Shown one piece after another: positions 53,691-62,226 of a stretch of DNA of 64,000 nucleotides (position 1 is the first letter of the stretch; each line of letters starts with the position of its first letter). Source of the DNA: Postechiella marina (lineage in GTDB: Bacteria > Bacteroidota > Bacteroidia > Flavobacteriales > Flavobacteriaceae); assembly GCF_039538365.1 (NCBI RefSeq), contig NZ_BAABCA010000004.1, forward strand, positions 496,001 to 560,000, given 5' to 3'. Both the position numbers and the translations under genes were made by a program. The notes under the pieces were generated by a model. It saw nothing but the letters and a program-made list of their open reading frames with translations. It had not been told where the DNA came from and did not search any database.

Positions 53691-54908
53691 TTAAATTATT
53701 TCTGCAACAACAAATGTACTGCCCCCAATAAAAATAAAATCGTTTAAGTCCGCTTCATTCTCAGCTGCTTTATAAGCTTCATTTACAGATTTATACACAT
53801 TTCCTATTAATCCGTAAGGCGCTAATTCCGATTTCAAAACATTTTCATCCAATCCTCTAGAAATTTCTGGTTTACAAAAATAATAAGTGGCATTTTTTGG
53901 CAATAAGTCTGCAATAGAACTTAAATCTTTATCATTTACTACTCCAAATACAAGATGCAACCTATTAAAAACTTCGCTTTTTAATTGTTCCATCACATAA
54001 ATTAAACCTTCTTTATTATGTCCTGTATCACAAACTGTTTTTGGTTTATAGTTTAAAACTTGCCAACGCCCTAATAATCCCGTATTTTTTACAACACTTA
54101 GTAAACCATCTTTTAAATGTTTATTAGATATTTTATAACCTTTATTTTTAAGAGTTTTAATGGTTTGAATAACTGTTTTAATATTTTTTGATTGATAACT
54201 TCCTTTTAAATCAGATTGATAAATCTCAGTAATATTTTTATCTGCAAATATTATTTCAGAATCATACTTTTTGGCTAGCGTATTAAAAACCAAAGCTGTT
54301 TCTTTTTGAGTTTCGCCAATAACAACAGGAATATTTGGTTTAATAATTCCGCCTTTTTCAAACGCTATTGCTTCTAGAGTATTACCTAAAAATTTGGTAT
54401 GGTCCATACCTATATTAGTTATTACAGAAACTTCTGGGGTTATAACATTTGTAGAATCTAAACGCCCACCTAAACCCACTTCTATAATGGCTATATCTAC
54501 TTGTTTATCTGAAAAATATTTAAAGGCCATACCTACAGTCATTTCAAAAAACGACAAATAATTAGATTCAAAAAACATTTTATTGCTACTTATAAAATCT
54601 ACAACAAATTGTTTAGAAATTTCTCTTCCATTTATTTTAATGCGCTCTCTAAAGTCTTTTAAATGCGGAGAAGTATAAAGTCCAACCTTATAACCTGCTT
54701 CTTGTAATATAGATGCTAACATATGGCTAGAGGACCCCTTACCATTAGTACCTGCAACATGTACTGATTTAAAATTTAATTCTGGATTATTTAAGTGTGC
54801 TGTAAGTTTTAAAGTATTTGATAAATCGGCTTTATAAGCTACTTGGCCCTGTCGTTGATACATTGGCAGTTGAGAAAACATCCAATTAACAGTATCTTGA
54901 TATGTCAT
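53691..54908 (-). CDS. folC: Folylpolyglutamate/dihydrofolate synthase
   Basis: FolC adds glutamate to folates and (in many bacteria) also makes dihydrofolate. The 405-residue protein has the P-loop GTNGKGSSSHM (residues 53-63), the Mur-ligase-like central domain with EVGLGGRLDSTNVITPEVSVITNIGMDHTKFLG and a shorter C-terminal domain. The start MTYQDTVNWMFSQLPMYQRQG is typical. It lies 4 bases after tonB on the minus strand. Confidence 0.93.
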   Translation of the reverse strand: MTYQDTVNWMFSQLPMYQRQGQVAYKADLSNTLKLTAHLNNPELNFKSVHVAGTNGKGSSSHMLASILQEAGYKVGLYTSPHLKDFRERIKINGREISKQFVVDFISSNKMFFESNYLSFFEMTVGMAFKYFSDKQVDIAIIEVGLGGRLDSTNVITPEVSVITNIGMDHTKFLGNTLEAIAFEKGGIIKPNIPVVIGETQKETALVFNTLAKKYDSEIIFADKNITEIYQSDLKGSYQSKNIKTVIQTIKTLKNKGYKISNKHLKDGLLSVVKNTGLLGRWQVLNYKPKTVCDTGHNKEGLIYVMEQLKSEVFNRLHLVFGVVNDKDLSSIADLLPKNATYYFCKPEISRGLDENVLKSELAPYGLIGNVYKSVNEAYKAAENEADLNDFIFIGGSTFVVAEII

Positions 54909-54912
54909 AGTT

Positions 54913-55806
54913 TTATTGCCCTAGTTTGAAATTTACTTCCACAAACCCTATTTGCTTTTCTGGAGCTTTTGAATCTGCAGGCCATTTATGAGAAAGCGCT
55001 GTCTTTTTTGCTGCTTCAAACAGGCAAGAGTCACCAGTAGTCCCCTTTTTACCAGGAATAGCTTTAAACACATTCCCTGATCGATTAACATGTATTTCGA
55101 CAACAACACGACCTTCTTCTTGACAGTCTGGAATACTTTTTTCAAATATAGCCCTTCCTCTTCCTCCTAATCCATAACCAACACCTCCAGTTCCAGATCC
55201 TTTGTCTCCAAAATAACTTGGGGCATAAGGGTCTCCATCCAATTGGCCTTTATCTCCAGCTTTATTATCGTTACCTTCTCCTCCTGTTTCTTTTCCTTCA
55301 GATTTGCTAACACCTCCTATTAAAGCATCAAGTTTTCTTTTCTTCTCGTCTTGTTCGCGCTTTTCTTTAGCTGCTTTTTCTGCTTCTGCCTTAGCTTTAG
55401 CATCAGCTTTTGCTTTTGCCTCTGCTTTGGCCTTAATGTCTGCCTTTGCTTTGGCTTCTTCTGCTGCTTTTTGCTTCTTTATAGCAATCTCCTCAGCGTT
55501 ATCTGCTGTTAAGACCTCTTCTTTTGTTTCTGTAGGTTTAGCTGCTTCTGGTTCTGCTGCTACAGGTTGTTCTGGTTGCGGTTGCGAAACTTCCTCTACC
55601 TCTCTAGGTTCAGATTTTATTGGTGTTTTGGGTTGTATTGTACCTTTTCCAAAATTAGTAGTACCAAAATTTACTGCAACACCATATTCTTCTGGAGGAT
55701 CCATATAGGGCGGACCAACAACAAACAGCAACAATAAAATAATAATAGCAATTAAAGTTGTTATTTTTGCCGAATCTTTTTCATGTTTGGTTTCGAAGTA
55801 TTTCAT
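54913..55806 (-). CDS. tonB: TonB energy-transducing protein
   Basis: TonB couples the ExbB-ExbD motor to outer-membrane receptors. The 297-residue protein has a short N-terminal cytoplasmic part, one membrane helix (about 15-36), a long Ala/Lys/Glu-rich helical linker (about 90-160; repeats such as KAKAEAKAKADAKAKAEAE), a Gly-rich stretch and a C-terminal TonB domain with RVVVEIHVNRSGNVFKAIPG and GFVEVNFKLGQ. It lies downstream of exbD and exbB, with 51 bases between tonB and exbD. Confidence 0.9.
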   Translation of the reverse strand: MKYFETKHEKDSAKITTLIAIIILLLLFVVGPPYMDPPEEYGVAVNFGTTNFGKGTIQPKTPIKSEPREVEEVSQPQPEQPVAAEPEAAKPTETKEEVLTADNAEEIAIKKQKAAEEAKAKADIKAKAEAKAKADAKAKAEAEKAAKEKREQDEKKRKLDALIGGVSKSEGKETGGEGNDNKAGDKGQLDGDPYAPSYFGDKGSGTGGVGYGLGGRGRAIFEKSIPDCQEEGRVVVEIHVNRSGNVFKAIPGKKGTTGDSCLFEAAKKTALSHKWPADSKAPEKQIGFVEVNFKLGQ

Positions 55807-55857
55807 TGTTTACAATTTCTAAATACTGCTCTAATAAAAAAAGAGTTTTAAGAGTCA

Positions 55858-56250
55858 TCATTTGGGTTTAACTGCCAATATCACTTTAAATTTATTTCTA
55901 TTAGCAATATCCATTACTTTTACTACATGCTCTACTGGAACCGATTTTTCTGCTCTTAAAACAATTGTTGGCTTTTCTTGAGATGATAATGCTGACATAA
56001 GCTCGTTTTCCAGTACACTCACACCAACTCGTTTTTGATCTATGTAATACGTTAAATCTTTTTTAATACTAACTGCTACCGATTTTTTATTCTCGGTTTT
56101 ACCGCTAGCTTTTGGCAATAAAATATCTATAGCATTTGTAGTAACCAATGTTGAAGCAATCATAAAAAAGATAAGTAACAGAAATACAATATCTGTCATG
56201 GACGACATATTAAATTCTGGTGTTACCTTATTTCTTCCTCTTAAATTCAT
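55858..56250 (-). CDS. exbD: ExbD/TolR-family motor protein
   Basis: The 130-residue protein has the ExbD layout: short cytoplasmic start MNLRGRNKVTPEFNMSSMTD with the membrane Asp in the segment MTDIVFLLLIFFMIASTLV, then a periplasmic domain. ExbD carries the proton-conducting Asp of the TonB motor. It is one base after exbB and 51 bases before tonB. Confidence 0.93.
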   Translation of the reverse strand: MNLRGRNKVTPEFNMSSMTDIVFLLLIFFMIASTLVTTNAIDILLPKASGKTENKKSVAVSIKKDLTYYIDQKRVGVSVLENELMSALSSQEKPTIVLRAEKSVPVEHVVKVMDIANRNKFKVILAVKPK

Positions 56251-56251
56251 A

Positions 56252-56944
56252 CTAAGTTGGCTCGTTTAGGTGATCTAAAAACTCCAATGAATTAGCTTCC
56301 ATTTGATATACTACTTTATCAGTTTTTACAACTAAATGATTGTATGTTATATAAGCTACAATACCTACAATTAAACCTGCAACAGTTGTTGTCATTGCAG
56401 TATATAATCCGCTAGCCAAAACATCCATTTGTATAGATCCTCCTGCGTTAGCTAATTCGAATATGGCTAATATCATACCAACAACTGTACCAAGAAAACC
56501 AATCATTGGTGCTGCTCCAGAAATGGTTGCTAAAATACTTACATTTTTTTCTAAACCATAAACTTCTAATCGTCCAGCATTTTCCAAAGCTGTATTTATA
56601 TCTGCTAAAGGTTTACCTATTCTTGTAATTCCTTTTCCTATTAACCTAGAAACTGGTGTATTTTGTTGTACACAAAGCATTTGAGCTGCATCAATTTTAC
56701 CATTACTTACATGATCTTTTATTTGATTCATAAAATTAGCATCTACTTTTGATGCTGCTTTTATAGCAAACAAACGTTCAAAATAAATATAAATAGCGCC
56801 TACAAGTAAAAGAAATAGAATAGCTATAATGATTTGACCTGCAAAACCACCACTACTAATTAACTCGATTATAGAAAGTGTTTTTTCTACAGATTCACCT
56901 TCTGCTAGTGCTTCAGCACCATTTTTAATGTCTTGATACAACAT
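56252..56944 (-). CDS. exbB: ExbB/TolQ-family motor protein
   Basis: The 230-residue protein has three membrane segments, the MotA/TolQ/ExbB proton-channel part ATISGAAPMIGFLGTVVGMILAIFELA, and a final segment TAMTTTVAGLIVGIVAYITYN. It is the first gene of exbB-exbD-tonB-folC. An upstream promoter is not evident. Confidence 0.93.
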   Translation of the reverse strand: MLYQDIKNGAEALAEGESVEKTLSIIELISSGGFAGQIIIAILFLLLVGAIYIYFERLFAIKAASKVDANFMNQIKDHVSNGKIDAAQMLCVQQNTPVSRLIGKGITRIGKPLADINTALENAGRLEVYGLEKNVSILATISGAAPMIGFLGTVVGMILAIFELANAGGSIQMDVLASGLYTAMTTTVAGLIVGIVAYITYNHLVVKTDKVVYQMEANSLEFLDHLNEPT

Positions 56945-56989
56945 AAGTTTATTTTTACTTAATTAAGTAACGGTAAATTTTGAATTAAA

Positions 56990-58462
56990 TTATGATAAAA
57001 CAATTTTTACCATAATATATCCTAATCCGCCTAAAACAATAGTATATGGTAAAGCCATTTTTACCATTTTACCATAAGATAAATTAATTAACGGAGCTAA
57101 AGCAGATGTTAATAAAAATAAAAATGCTGCTTGACCATTTGGAGTTGCCACACTTGGCAAGTTAGTTCCTGTATTAACTGCGATTGCCAATTTTTCAAAA
57201 TGCTCTCTATCTATCGCTCCACTTTGAAAAGCAGCTTGAATTTCTCCAATATAAACAGTTGCCACAAATACATTATCACTAATTGCAGATAAGGCACCAT
57301 TTGCTATATAAAATAACCCTGGTTGAGATGCTGGATCTTGCTCTAATGCCCAGTGAATTATTGGGCTGAATAAATGTTGATCGTGAATCATGGCTACAAT
57401 TACAAAAAATACAACTAATAAACCTGTAAAAGGTAAAGCCTCCTCGAAAGCATGACCTAGTTGATGTTCGTCAATAATACCAATAAATGCAGTTTGCACA
57501 ATAATTAAAGCTAAACCAATAAAACCAACTGGCGCTAAGTGTAATGCTAAACTAATAATTAATAATATTGCAGCAACACCTTGTACTATAAGTGCATATT
57601 TATCTTTATCTGTTCTATTTTTGTCTTGCTCTTCTGTGTAATTAGCAATAATTTCTGCCACAGAATCTGGAAGTTTTGCTCCAAAACCAAAAGATCCTGT
57701 TAATTCTAAAATAATTGTAGTTACCATACCCGCTATTAAAACCGGAATAGTTATAGGTGCCATTTGTAAAAAGAATTCTATAAAATCCCATCCTAAACGT
57801 TCTCCAATTAATAAGTTTTGTGGTTCTCCTACAAGTGTACAAACACCACCAAGCGCTGTACCTACAACACCGTGCATAATTAAACTTCTTAAAAAACTAC
57901 GAAATTGCTCTAGAGTTTCTCCGCTTAATTCCTTTTTATCCTTAACTCCACTCTCATCATAATCAGATTCTCCTGAGTGAATTTTATGATAAACACCATA
58001 AAAACCAACAGCTACACTAATTAATACAGCTGTAACGGTTAAAGCATCTAAAAACGCAGATAAAACTGCTGCTAAAAACACAAATAATAATGATAATACA
58101 ACCTTAGATTTTATTTTAGTAAAAACTTTACTAAAAATAAACATTAATAAGGGCTTCATAAAATAAATACCAGCAACCATAAATACTAAAAGTAAAACAA
58201 CCTCTAGATTTTGATCAACTTCATGATAAGCATTTTTTGCAGATGTTAAACCTAAAACTACAACTTGAATAGCTAATAAACCACCAGATTGTAAAGGGTA
58301 ACATTTTAACGCCATCGCTAAAGTGAAAATAAATTCAGCAATAAACAACCAAGATGTAATGGTTGGCCCTAATGTATAATAAGAAAAAACATTAAAAATT
58401 AAAAAACCGATCATGGTTAACTTAAACCATTTAGGACTATCGCCTAAAAAATATTTCAACAT
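56990..58462 (-). CDS. nhaB: Na+/H+ antiporter NhaB
   Basis: The 490-residue membrane protein has about eleven membrane segments and close resemblance to NhaB: MLKYFLGDSPKWFKLTMIGF, FIAEFIFTLAMALKCYPLQSGGLLA, VLLLVFMVAGIYFMKPLLMF, LSAFLDALTVTAVLISVAVGFYGVYHK and GGVCTLVGEPQNLLIG. NhaB exports sodium in exchange for protons, consistent with a marine habitat. It starts 11 bases after the dehydrogenase gene and is probably co-transcribed with it. Confidence 0.93.
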   Translation of the reverse strand: MLKYFLGDSPKWFKLTMIGFLIFNVFSYYTLGPTITSWLFIAEFIFTLAMALKCYPLQSGGLLAIQVVVLGLTSAKNAYHEVDQNLEVVLLLVFMVAGIYFMKPLLMFIFSKVFTKIKSKVVLSLLFVFLAAVLSAFLDALTVTAVLISVAVGFYGVYHKIHSGESDYDESGVKDKKELSGETLEQFRSFLRSLIMHGVVGTALGGVCTLVGEPQNLLIGERLGWDFIEFFLQMAPITIPVLIAGMVTTIILELTGSFGFGAKLPDSVAEIIANYTEEQDKNRTDKDKYALIVQGVAAILLIISLALHLAPVGFIGLALIIVQTAFIGIIDEHQLGHAFEEALPFTGLLVVFFVIVAMIHDQHLFSPIIHWALEQDPASQPGLFYIANGALSAISDNVFVATVYIGEIQAAFQSGAIDREHFEKLAIAVNTGTNLPSVATPNGQAAFLFLLTSALAPLINLSYGKMVKMALPYTIVLGGLGYIMVKIVLS

Positions 58463-58473
58463 AGCTATTTATT

Positions 58474-59700
58474 TTAAATTAGTTGTTTAAGTGCTATTTC
58501 GAAAGCGGTAGCACTAATTTCCGTTTTTGATTTATTATTCTTGTAAACTTTTTCTAAAGCTTCTTTAATTTTATTTGATGTATCATTAAAAATGGCTTCA
58601 TCTGTCATTTGCACTTTGCGTTCCATAAAATATGCAAAAACACGCGCCATACCACAGTTTGATATAAAATCTGGTATTAAACTTACTTTATAGTCTGTGT
58701 GCTCCATAATAGGACCAAAGAAAATTTCCTTGTCTGCAAAAGGTACATTGGCACCACAAGAAATAACCTCTAAACCACTTTCAATCATTTGATCTATTTG
58801 TTCAATAGTTATTAATCTTGAGGCTGCACAAGGAGCAAAAATTTCAGTTTTTAAAGACCATATCTTTTCATTAATCTCTTCAAACGGAATTAAATTCTCT
58901 GCAATTAGTGTGTTTCCTGTCTTAGCAAGAAATAATTCCTTAATTTCTTCAAAAGAAAATCCGTCTTCTTTTATTAATCCACCTGCAATATCTATAATTC
59001 CTACCACTTTTGCACCCATTTGAGACAAATAAAATGCTGCTGCAGCTCCTACATTTCCAAACCCCTGAATTACAGCTCTTTTTCCTTCAATATTTCCTCC
59101 ATATATTTTATAATACTGCTTTACTGCTTCGGCTACTCCAAAGCCAGTTATCATATCGGCTACGGTATACTTCTTTTCTATGCTTGGCGAATAGTCAGCA
59201 TTTTCAATAACTTTTATAACACCTTGTCGTAACTGCCCTATTCTATTAATTTTATCGGCTTCTGTTGGTTTAAAATGCCCATTAAAAACACCTTCTTGCG
59301 GATGCCAAACACCACTTTCTTCAGTTATAGGAATAACTTCATGAATTTCATCTACATTTAAATCGCCACCTGTACCGTAATAACTTTTAAGTAACGGAGA
59401 TACAACTTTATACCAACGCTCTAAAACACCTTTTTTACGCGGGTCTTTAGGATCGAAATTAATTCCAGATTTGGCACCTCCAATAGCAGGTCCAGATACA
59501 GTAAATTTAATTTCCATTGTTTTTGCCAAAGACAAAACTTCGTTCATATCAAGACCTTTACGCATTCTTGTTCCGCCTCCTGCTGCTCCACCTCTTAACG
59601 AGTTTATAACAACCCACCCTTCGGCTTCTGTTTCAGAGTCTTTCCAGTTAAAAATAATTTCAGGATTTTTTTCTTCGTACTTTTTTAATAATTCTTTCAT
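58474..59700 (-). CDS. Glu/Leu/Phe/Val-family amino-acid dehydrogenase
   Basis: The 408-residue protein has the family's N-terminal dimerisation/substrate part with GGAAGGGTRMRKGLDMNEV and GPAIGGAKSGINFDP (substrate Lys region), and a C-terminal Rossmann domain with VIQGFGNVGAAAAFYLSQMG. It interconverts an amino acid and its 2-oxo acid with NAD(P); Glu specificity is most common, but the sequence does not settle it (the usual GGAKGG is GGAKSG). It has a 120-base leader and a palindromic promoter region at 59822-59849. Confidence 0.87.
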   Translation of the reverse strand: MKELLKKYEEKNPEIIFNWKDSETEAEGWVVINSLRGGAAGGGTRMRKGLDMNEVLSLAKTMEIKFTVSGPAIGGAKSGINFDPKDPRKKGVLERWYKVVSPLLKSYYGTGGDLNVDEIHEVIPITEESGVWHPQEGVFNGHFKPTEADKINRIGQLRQGVIKVIENADYSPSIEKKYTVADMITGFGVAEAVKQYYKIYGGNIEGKRAVIQGFGNVGAAAAFYLSQMGAKVVGIIDIAGGLIKEDGFSFEEIKELFLAKTGNTLIAENLIPFEEINEKIWSLKTEIFAPCAASRLITIEQIDQMIESGLEVISCGANVPFADKEIFFGPIMEHTDYKVSLIPDFISNCGMARVFAYFMERKVQMTDEAIFNDTSNKIKEALEKVYKNNKSKTEISATAFEIALKQLI

Positions 59701-59821
59701 TTCTATATTTTAATAAATTCAATTTTTGCTTGTCTTGGTCGATTAACTTTTTTTTGATTGATTTTCGAATAAGCGTAGCTAAAGTTGATTCATTTTTATA
59801 AAAATTTTAATTATTAAGTAA

Positions 59822-59849
59822 CAAATATAAAAAACTAATATTAGTTTTT
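59822..59849 (-). promoter_or_regulatory. -7 box with adjacent 20-base palindrome before the amino-acid dehydrogenase
   Basis: The minus strand has TATATTTG (59822-59829), an exact TAnnTTTG match. Immediately upstream, in the spacer and -33 region, is the perfect palindrome AAAAACTAATATTAGTTTTT (59830-59849). No TTG lies at -33, so an activator is plausible, but direct evidence is lacking. Confidence 0.5.
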
Positions 59850-59889
59850 GTTTGAAATTATTGTAAAGAAATTGATGTTTTTTTTTAAC

Positions 59890-60948
59890 TTAAACCTTGT
59901 AAATTTTACCAGAACTATGATCTCTTGACGCGCCTGTAACGCTTTGCAAACAATTCACTTCGTTTCTTAGTTTTAATATACCTAAAAAGGCAAAAATTAG
60001 AGCCTCTTTAAATTCTAACAAATATTTATTAGGAATAACAATTTCCATCGATTTACTCTTTTTAATTCTAGATATTAAATAATCGTTATAGGCACCACCA
60101 CCCGTTATTAAAACTCTAGAGTCTTTTTTAATAACACGAGCTATTTCTTGCGCTATATGGTTAGAGAATGTATTAAGCACATCTTTTACTGGCAAGTTTG
60201 ATGCTTCGATTAACGGGAATATATTTTTGTTAACCCATTCTAATCCTAAAGATTTTGGTGCTTTTTGCTTGTAAAAAGGTAAAGCTTCCAACTTATTTGC
60301 TAATGAGGATATATATGTACCAGTAGCTGCTATTTTACCACCTGCATCATATTTATATCCTAATTGCTCTGCGTATTTATTTAATACAATATTTACAGGA
60401 CAAATATCGTAAGCTATTCGTTTTCCTTCTTCGTTATAAGATATGTTAGCAAAACCGCCTAAATTTAAACAGTAATGGTAATTTGAAAACAAAAGAGCGT
60501 CGCCTATTGGTACTAATGGAGCGCCTTGTCCTCCCAAATTAACATCTTCAGGTCGAAAATCGCAGACAACAGTTTGCTTCAATATTTCTGCAATAATGGA
60601 TAAATTGCCTATTTGATAGGTTAACTTTTTTTCGGGTTGATGCAGGGCTGTATGTCCATGCGAGCAAACAGCATCCAGATTTTCAATTTTATTTTTAACA
60701 ATGAAATTATTAATTATATCGGCTAAATAAATCGTATAATCTTTATCTATTTGTTTTAATTCTTCAAAAGAAGAAGATACTAGTTCCTTTAATGTATCAA
60801 ACCATTTTTGAGAATATTCAATGGTTTCTGCATGTATAATATTAAAAGTCCAATCTTTATTATACTCAAAATTAACATGTACTAAATCGATTCCATCCAA
60901 AGATGTTCCAGACATAACACCAACAACGTTATAACTACTCTTTATCAT
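59890..60948 (-). CDS. anmK: Anhydro-N-acetylmuramic acid kinase
   Basis: AnmK phosphorylates anhydroMurNAc in cell-wall recycling. The 352-residue protein (ATG at 60948; a TTG at 60957 adds 3 residues) has the signature GVMSGTSLDGIDLV, CSHGHTALHQPEKKLTYQIG, VVCDFRPEDVNLGGQGAPLVP, LNLGGFANISY and LITGGGAYNDYL, all family motifs. It is divergent from the acyl-CoA dehydrogenase, with about 85 bases between their starts. Confidence 0.95.
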   Translation of the reverse strand: MIKSSYNVVGVMSGTSLDGIDLVHVNFEYNKDWTFNIIHAETIEYSQKWFDTLKELVSSSFEELKQIDKDYTIYLADIINNFIVKNKIENLDAVCSHGHTALHQPEKKLTYQIGNLSIIAEILKQTVVCDFRPEDVNLGGQGAPLVPIGDALLFSNYHYCLNLGGFANISYNEEGKRIAYDICPVNIVLNKYAEQLGYKYDAGGKIAATGTYISSLANKLEALPFYKQKAPKSLGLEWVNKNIFPLIEASNLPVKDVLNTFSNHIAQEIARVIKKDSRVLITGGGAYNDYLISRIKKSKSMEIVIPNKYLLEFKEALIFAFLGILKLRNEVNCLQSVTGASRDHSSGKIYKV

Positions 60949-60995
60949 ATTAAACAAAAATATAGATATTTAATGAAAATTTGACACTAAAAAGC

Positions 60996-61003
60996 TATAT
61001 TTG
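60996..61003 (+). promoter_or_regulatory. Candidate -7 box of the acyl-CoA dehydrogenase
   Basis: TATATTTG is an exact TAnnTTTG match 30 bases before the ATG at 61034. A TTG is 12 bases upstream, too close for a normal -33 box. Confidence 0.45.
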
Positions 61004-61033
61004 TTCATAATACATTATAATTTAAATTAAACT

Positions 61034-62176
61034 ATGGATTTTAACCTTTCAGAAGAACACGTAATGATACGCGATGCTGCTCGCGAATTTGCACAAACAG
61101 AATTACTACCGGGTGTTATTGAACGAGATAATAAGCAAGAATTTCCTGAAACCCTAGTTAGAAAAATGGGCGAATTAGGTTTTATGGGAATTATGGTAAA
61201 CCCAAAATATGGTGGGAGTGGTATGGATGCTATCTCTTATGTGTTAATAATGGAAGAGTTATCTAAAATAGATGCTTCGGCCTCTGTTATGGTTTCTGTA
61301 AACAACTCTTTAGTTTGCTACGGATTAGAAACTTATGGTAGTGAAGAGCAAAAACAAAAATATTTAACTAAACTAGCATCTGGCGAAGCTATTGGTGCTT
61401 TCTGCTTAAGCGAACCAGAGGCTGGTAGTGATGCAACTTCTCAACGTACTACAGCTATAGATAAGGGAGACCATTACCTTTTAAACGGAACTAAAAACTG
61501 GATTACCAATGGCGGTCGCGCAGAAGTATATCTTGTTATTGCACAAACCGATAAAGACAAAGGTTCTCATGGTATTAATGCTTTTATTATAGAAAAAGGC
61601 ATGGATGGTTTTCATGTTGGTCCAAAAGAAGATAAATTAGGCATCCGAGGAAGCGATACACATACACTACAGTTTAACGATGTAAAAGTGCCTAAGGCAA
61701 ATAGAATTGGAGCTAACGGTTCTGGTTTTAGATTTGCCATGAAAACATTATCTGGTGGTCGTATTGGTATTGCAGCACAAGCCTTAGGTATTGCTTCTGG
61801 AGCTTATGAGTTAGCTTTAAAATACTCTAAACAACGTAAAGCCTTTGGTACAGAAATTAGCAACCACCAAGCTATTGCTTTTAAATTAGCTGATATGTAT
61901 ACAGATATTGAAGCTGCACGTATGTTGGTAATGAAAGCTGCTTGGGATAAAGACCAAGGTAATAATTATGACAAATCGAGCGCGATGGCAAAACTATTTG
62001 CATCAGACGCAGCTATGAAACATACGGTTGAAGCTGTGCAAATTCATGGTGGTAATGGATTTGTTAAAGAATATCATGTAGAGCGTTTAATGCGCGATGC
62101 TAAAATTACACAGATTTACGAAGGTACTAGCGAAATTCAAAAAATTGTCATTTCGAGAAGCATACTTAGAGATTAA
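61034..62176 (+). CDS. Acyl-CoA dehydrogenase
   Basis: The FAD-dependent enzyme introduces a double bond between C2 and C3 of acyl-CoA. The 380-residue protein has the N-terminal helical domain (MDFNLSEEHVMIRDAAREFAQ), the FAD/substrate segment GAFCLSEPEAGSDATSQRT, WITNGG, and the C-terminal QIYEGTSEIQKIVISRSIL with the catalytic Glu in YEG. Length and motifs suit short- to medium-chain enzymes. It is followed by a shared terminator. Confidence 0.94.
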   Translation: MDFNLSEEHVMIRDAAREFAQTELLPGVIERDNKQEFPETLVRKMGELGFMGIMVNPKYGGSGMDAISYVLIMEELSKIDASASVMVSVNNSLVCYGLETYGSEEQKQKYLTKLASGEAIGAFCLSEPEAGSDATSQRTTAIDKGDHYLLNGTKNWITNGGRAEVYLVIAQTDKDKGSHGINAFIIEKGMDGFHVGPKEDKLGIRGSDTHTLQFNDVKVPKANRIGANGSGFRFAMKTLSGGRIGIAAQALGIASGAYELALKYSKQRKAFGTEISNHQAIAFKLADMYTDIEAARMLVMKAAWDKDQGNNYDKSSAMAKLFASDAAMKHTVEAVQIHGGNGFVKEYHVERLMRDAKITQIYEGTSEIQKIVISRSILRD

Positions 62177-62193
62177 ACCTTTTAAGCTCTTAT

Positions 62194-62226
62194 AAAAAAA
62201 GCCATCTTAAATGATGGCTTTTTTTT
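62194..62226 (+). terminator. Bidirectional terminator between convergent genes
   Basis: GCCATC / GATGGC (62201-62206 and 62213-62218) with a 6-base loop lie between A-run and T-run on both sides. It ends the acyl-CoA dehydrogenase on the plus strand and the helicase on the minus strand; the helicase stop codon overlaps the T-run. Confidence 0.88.
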
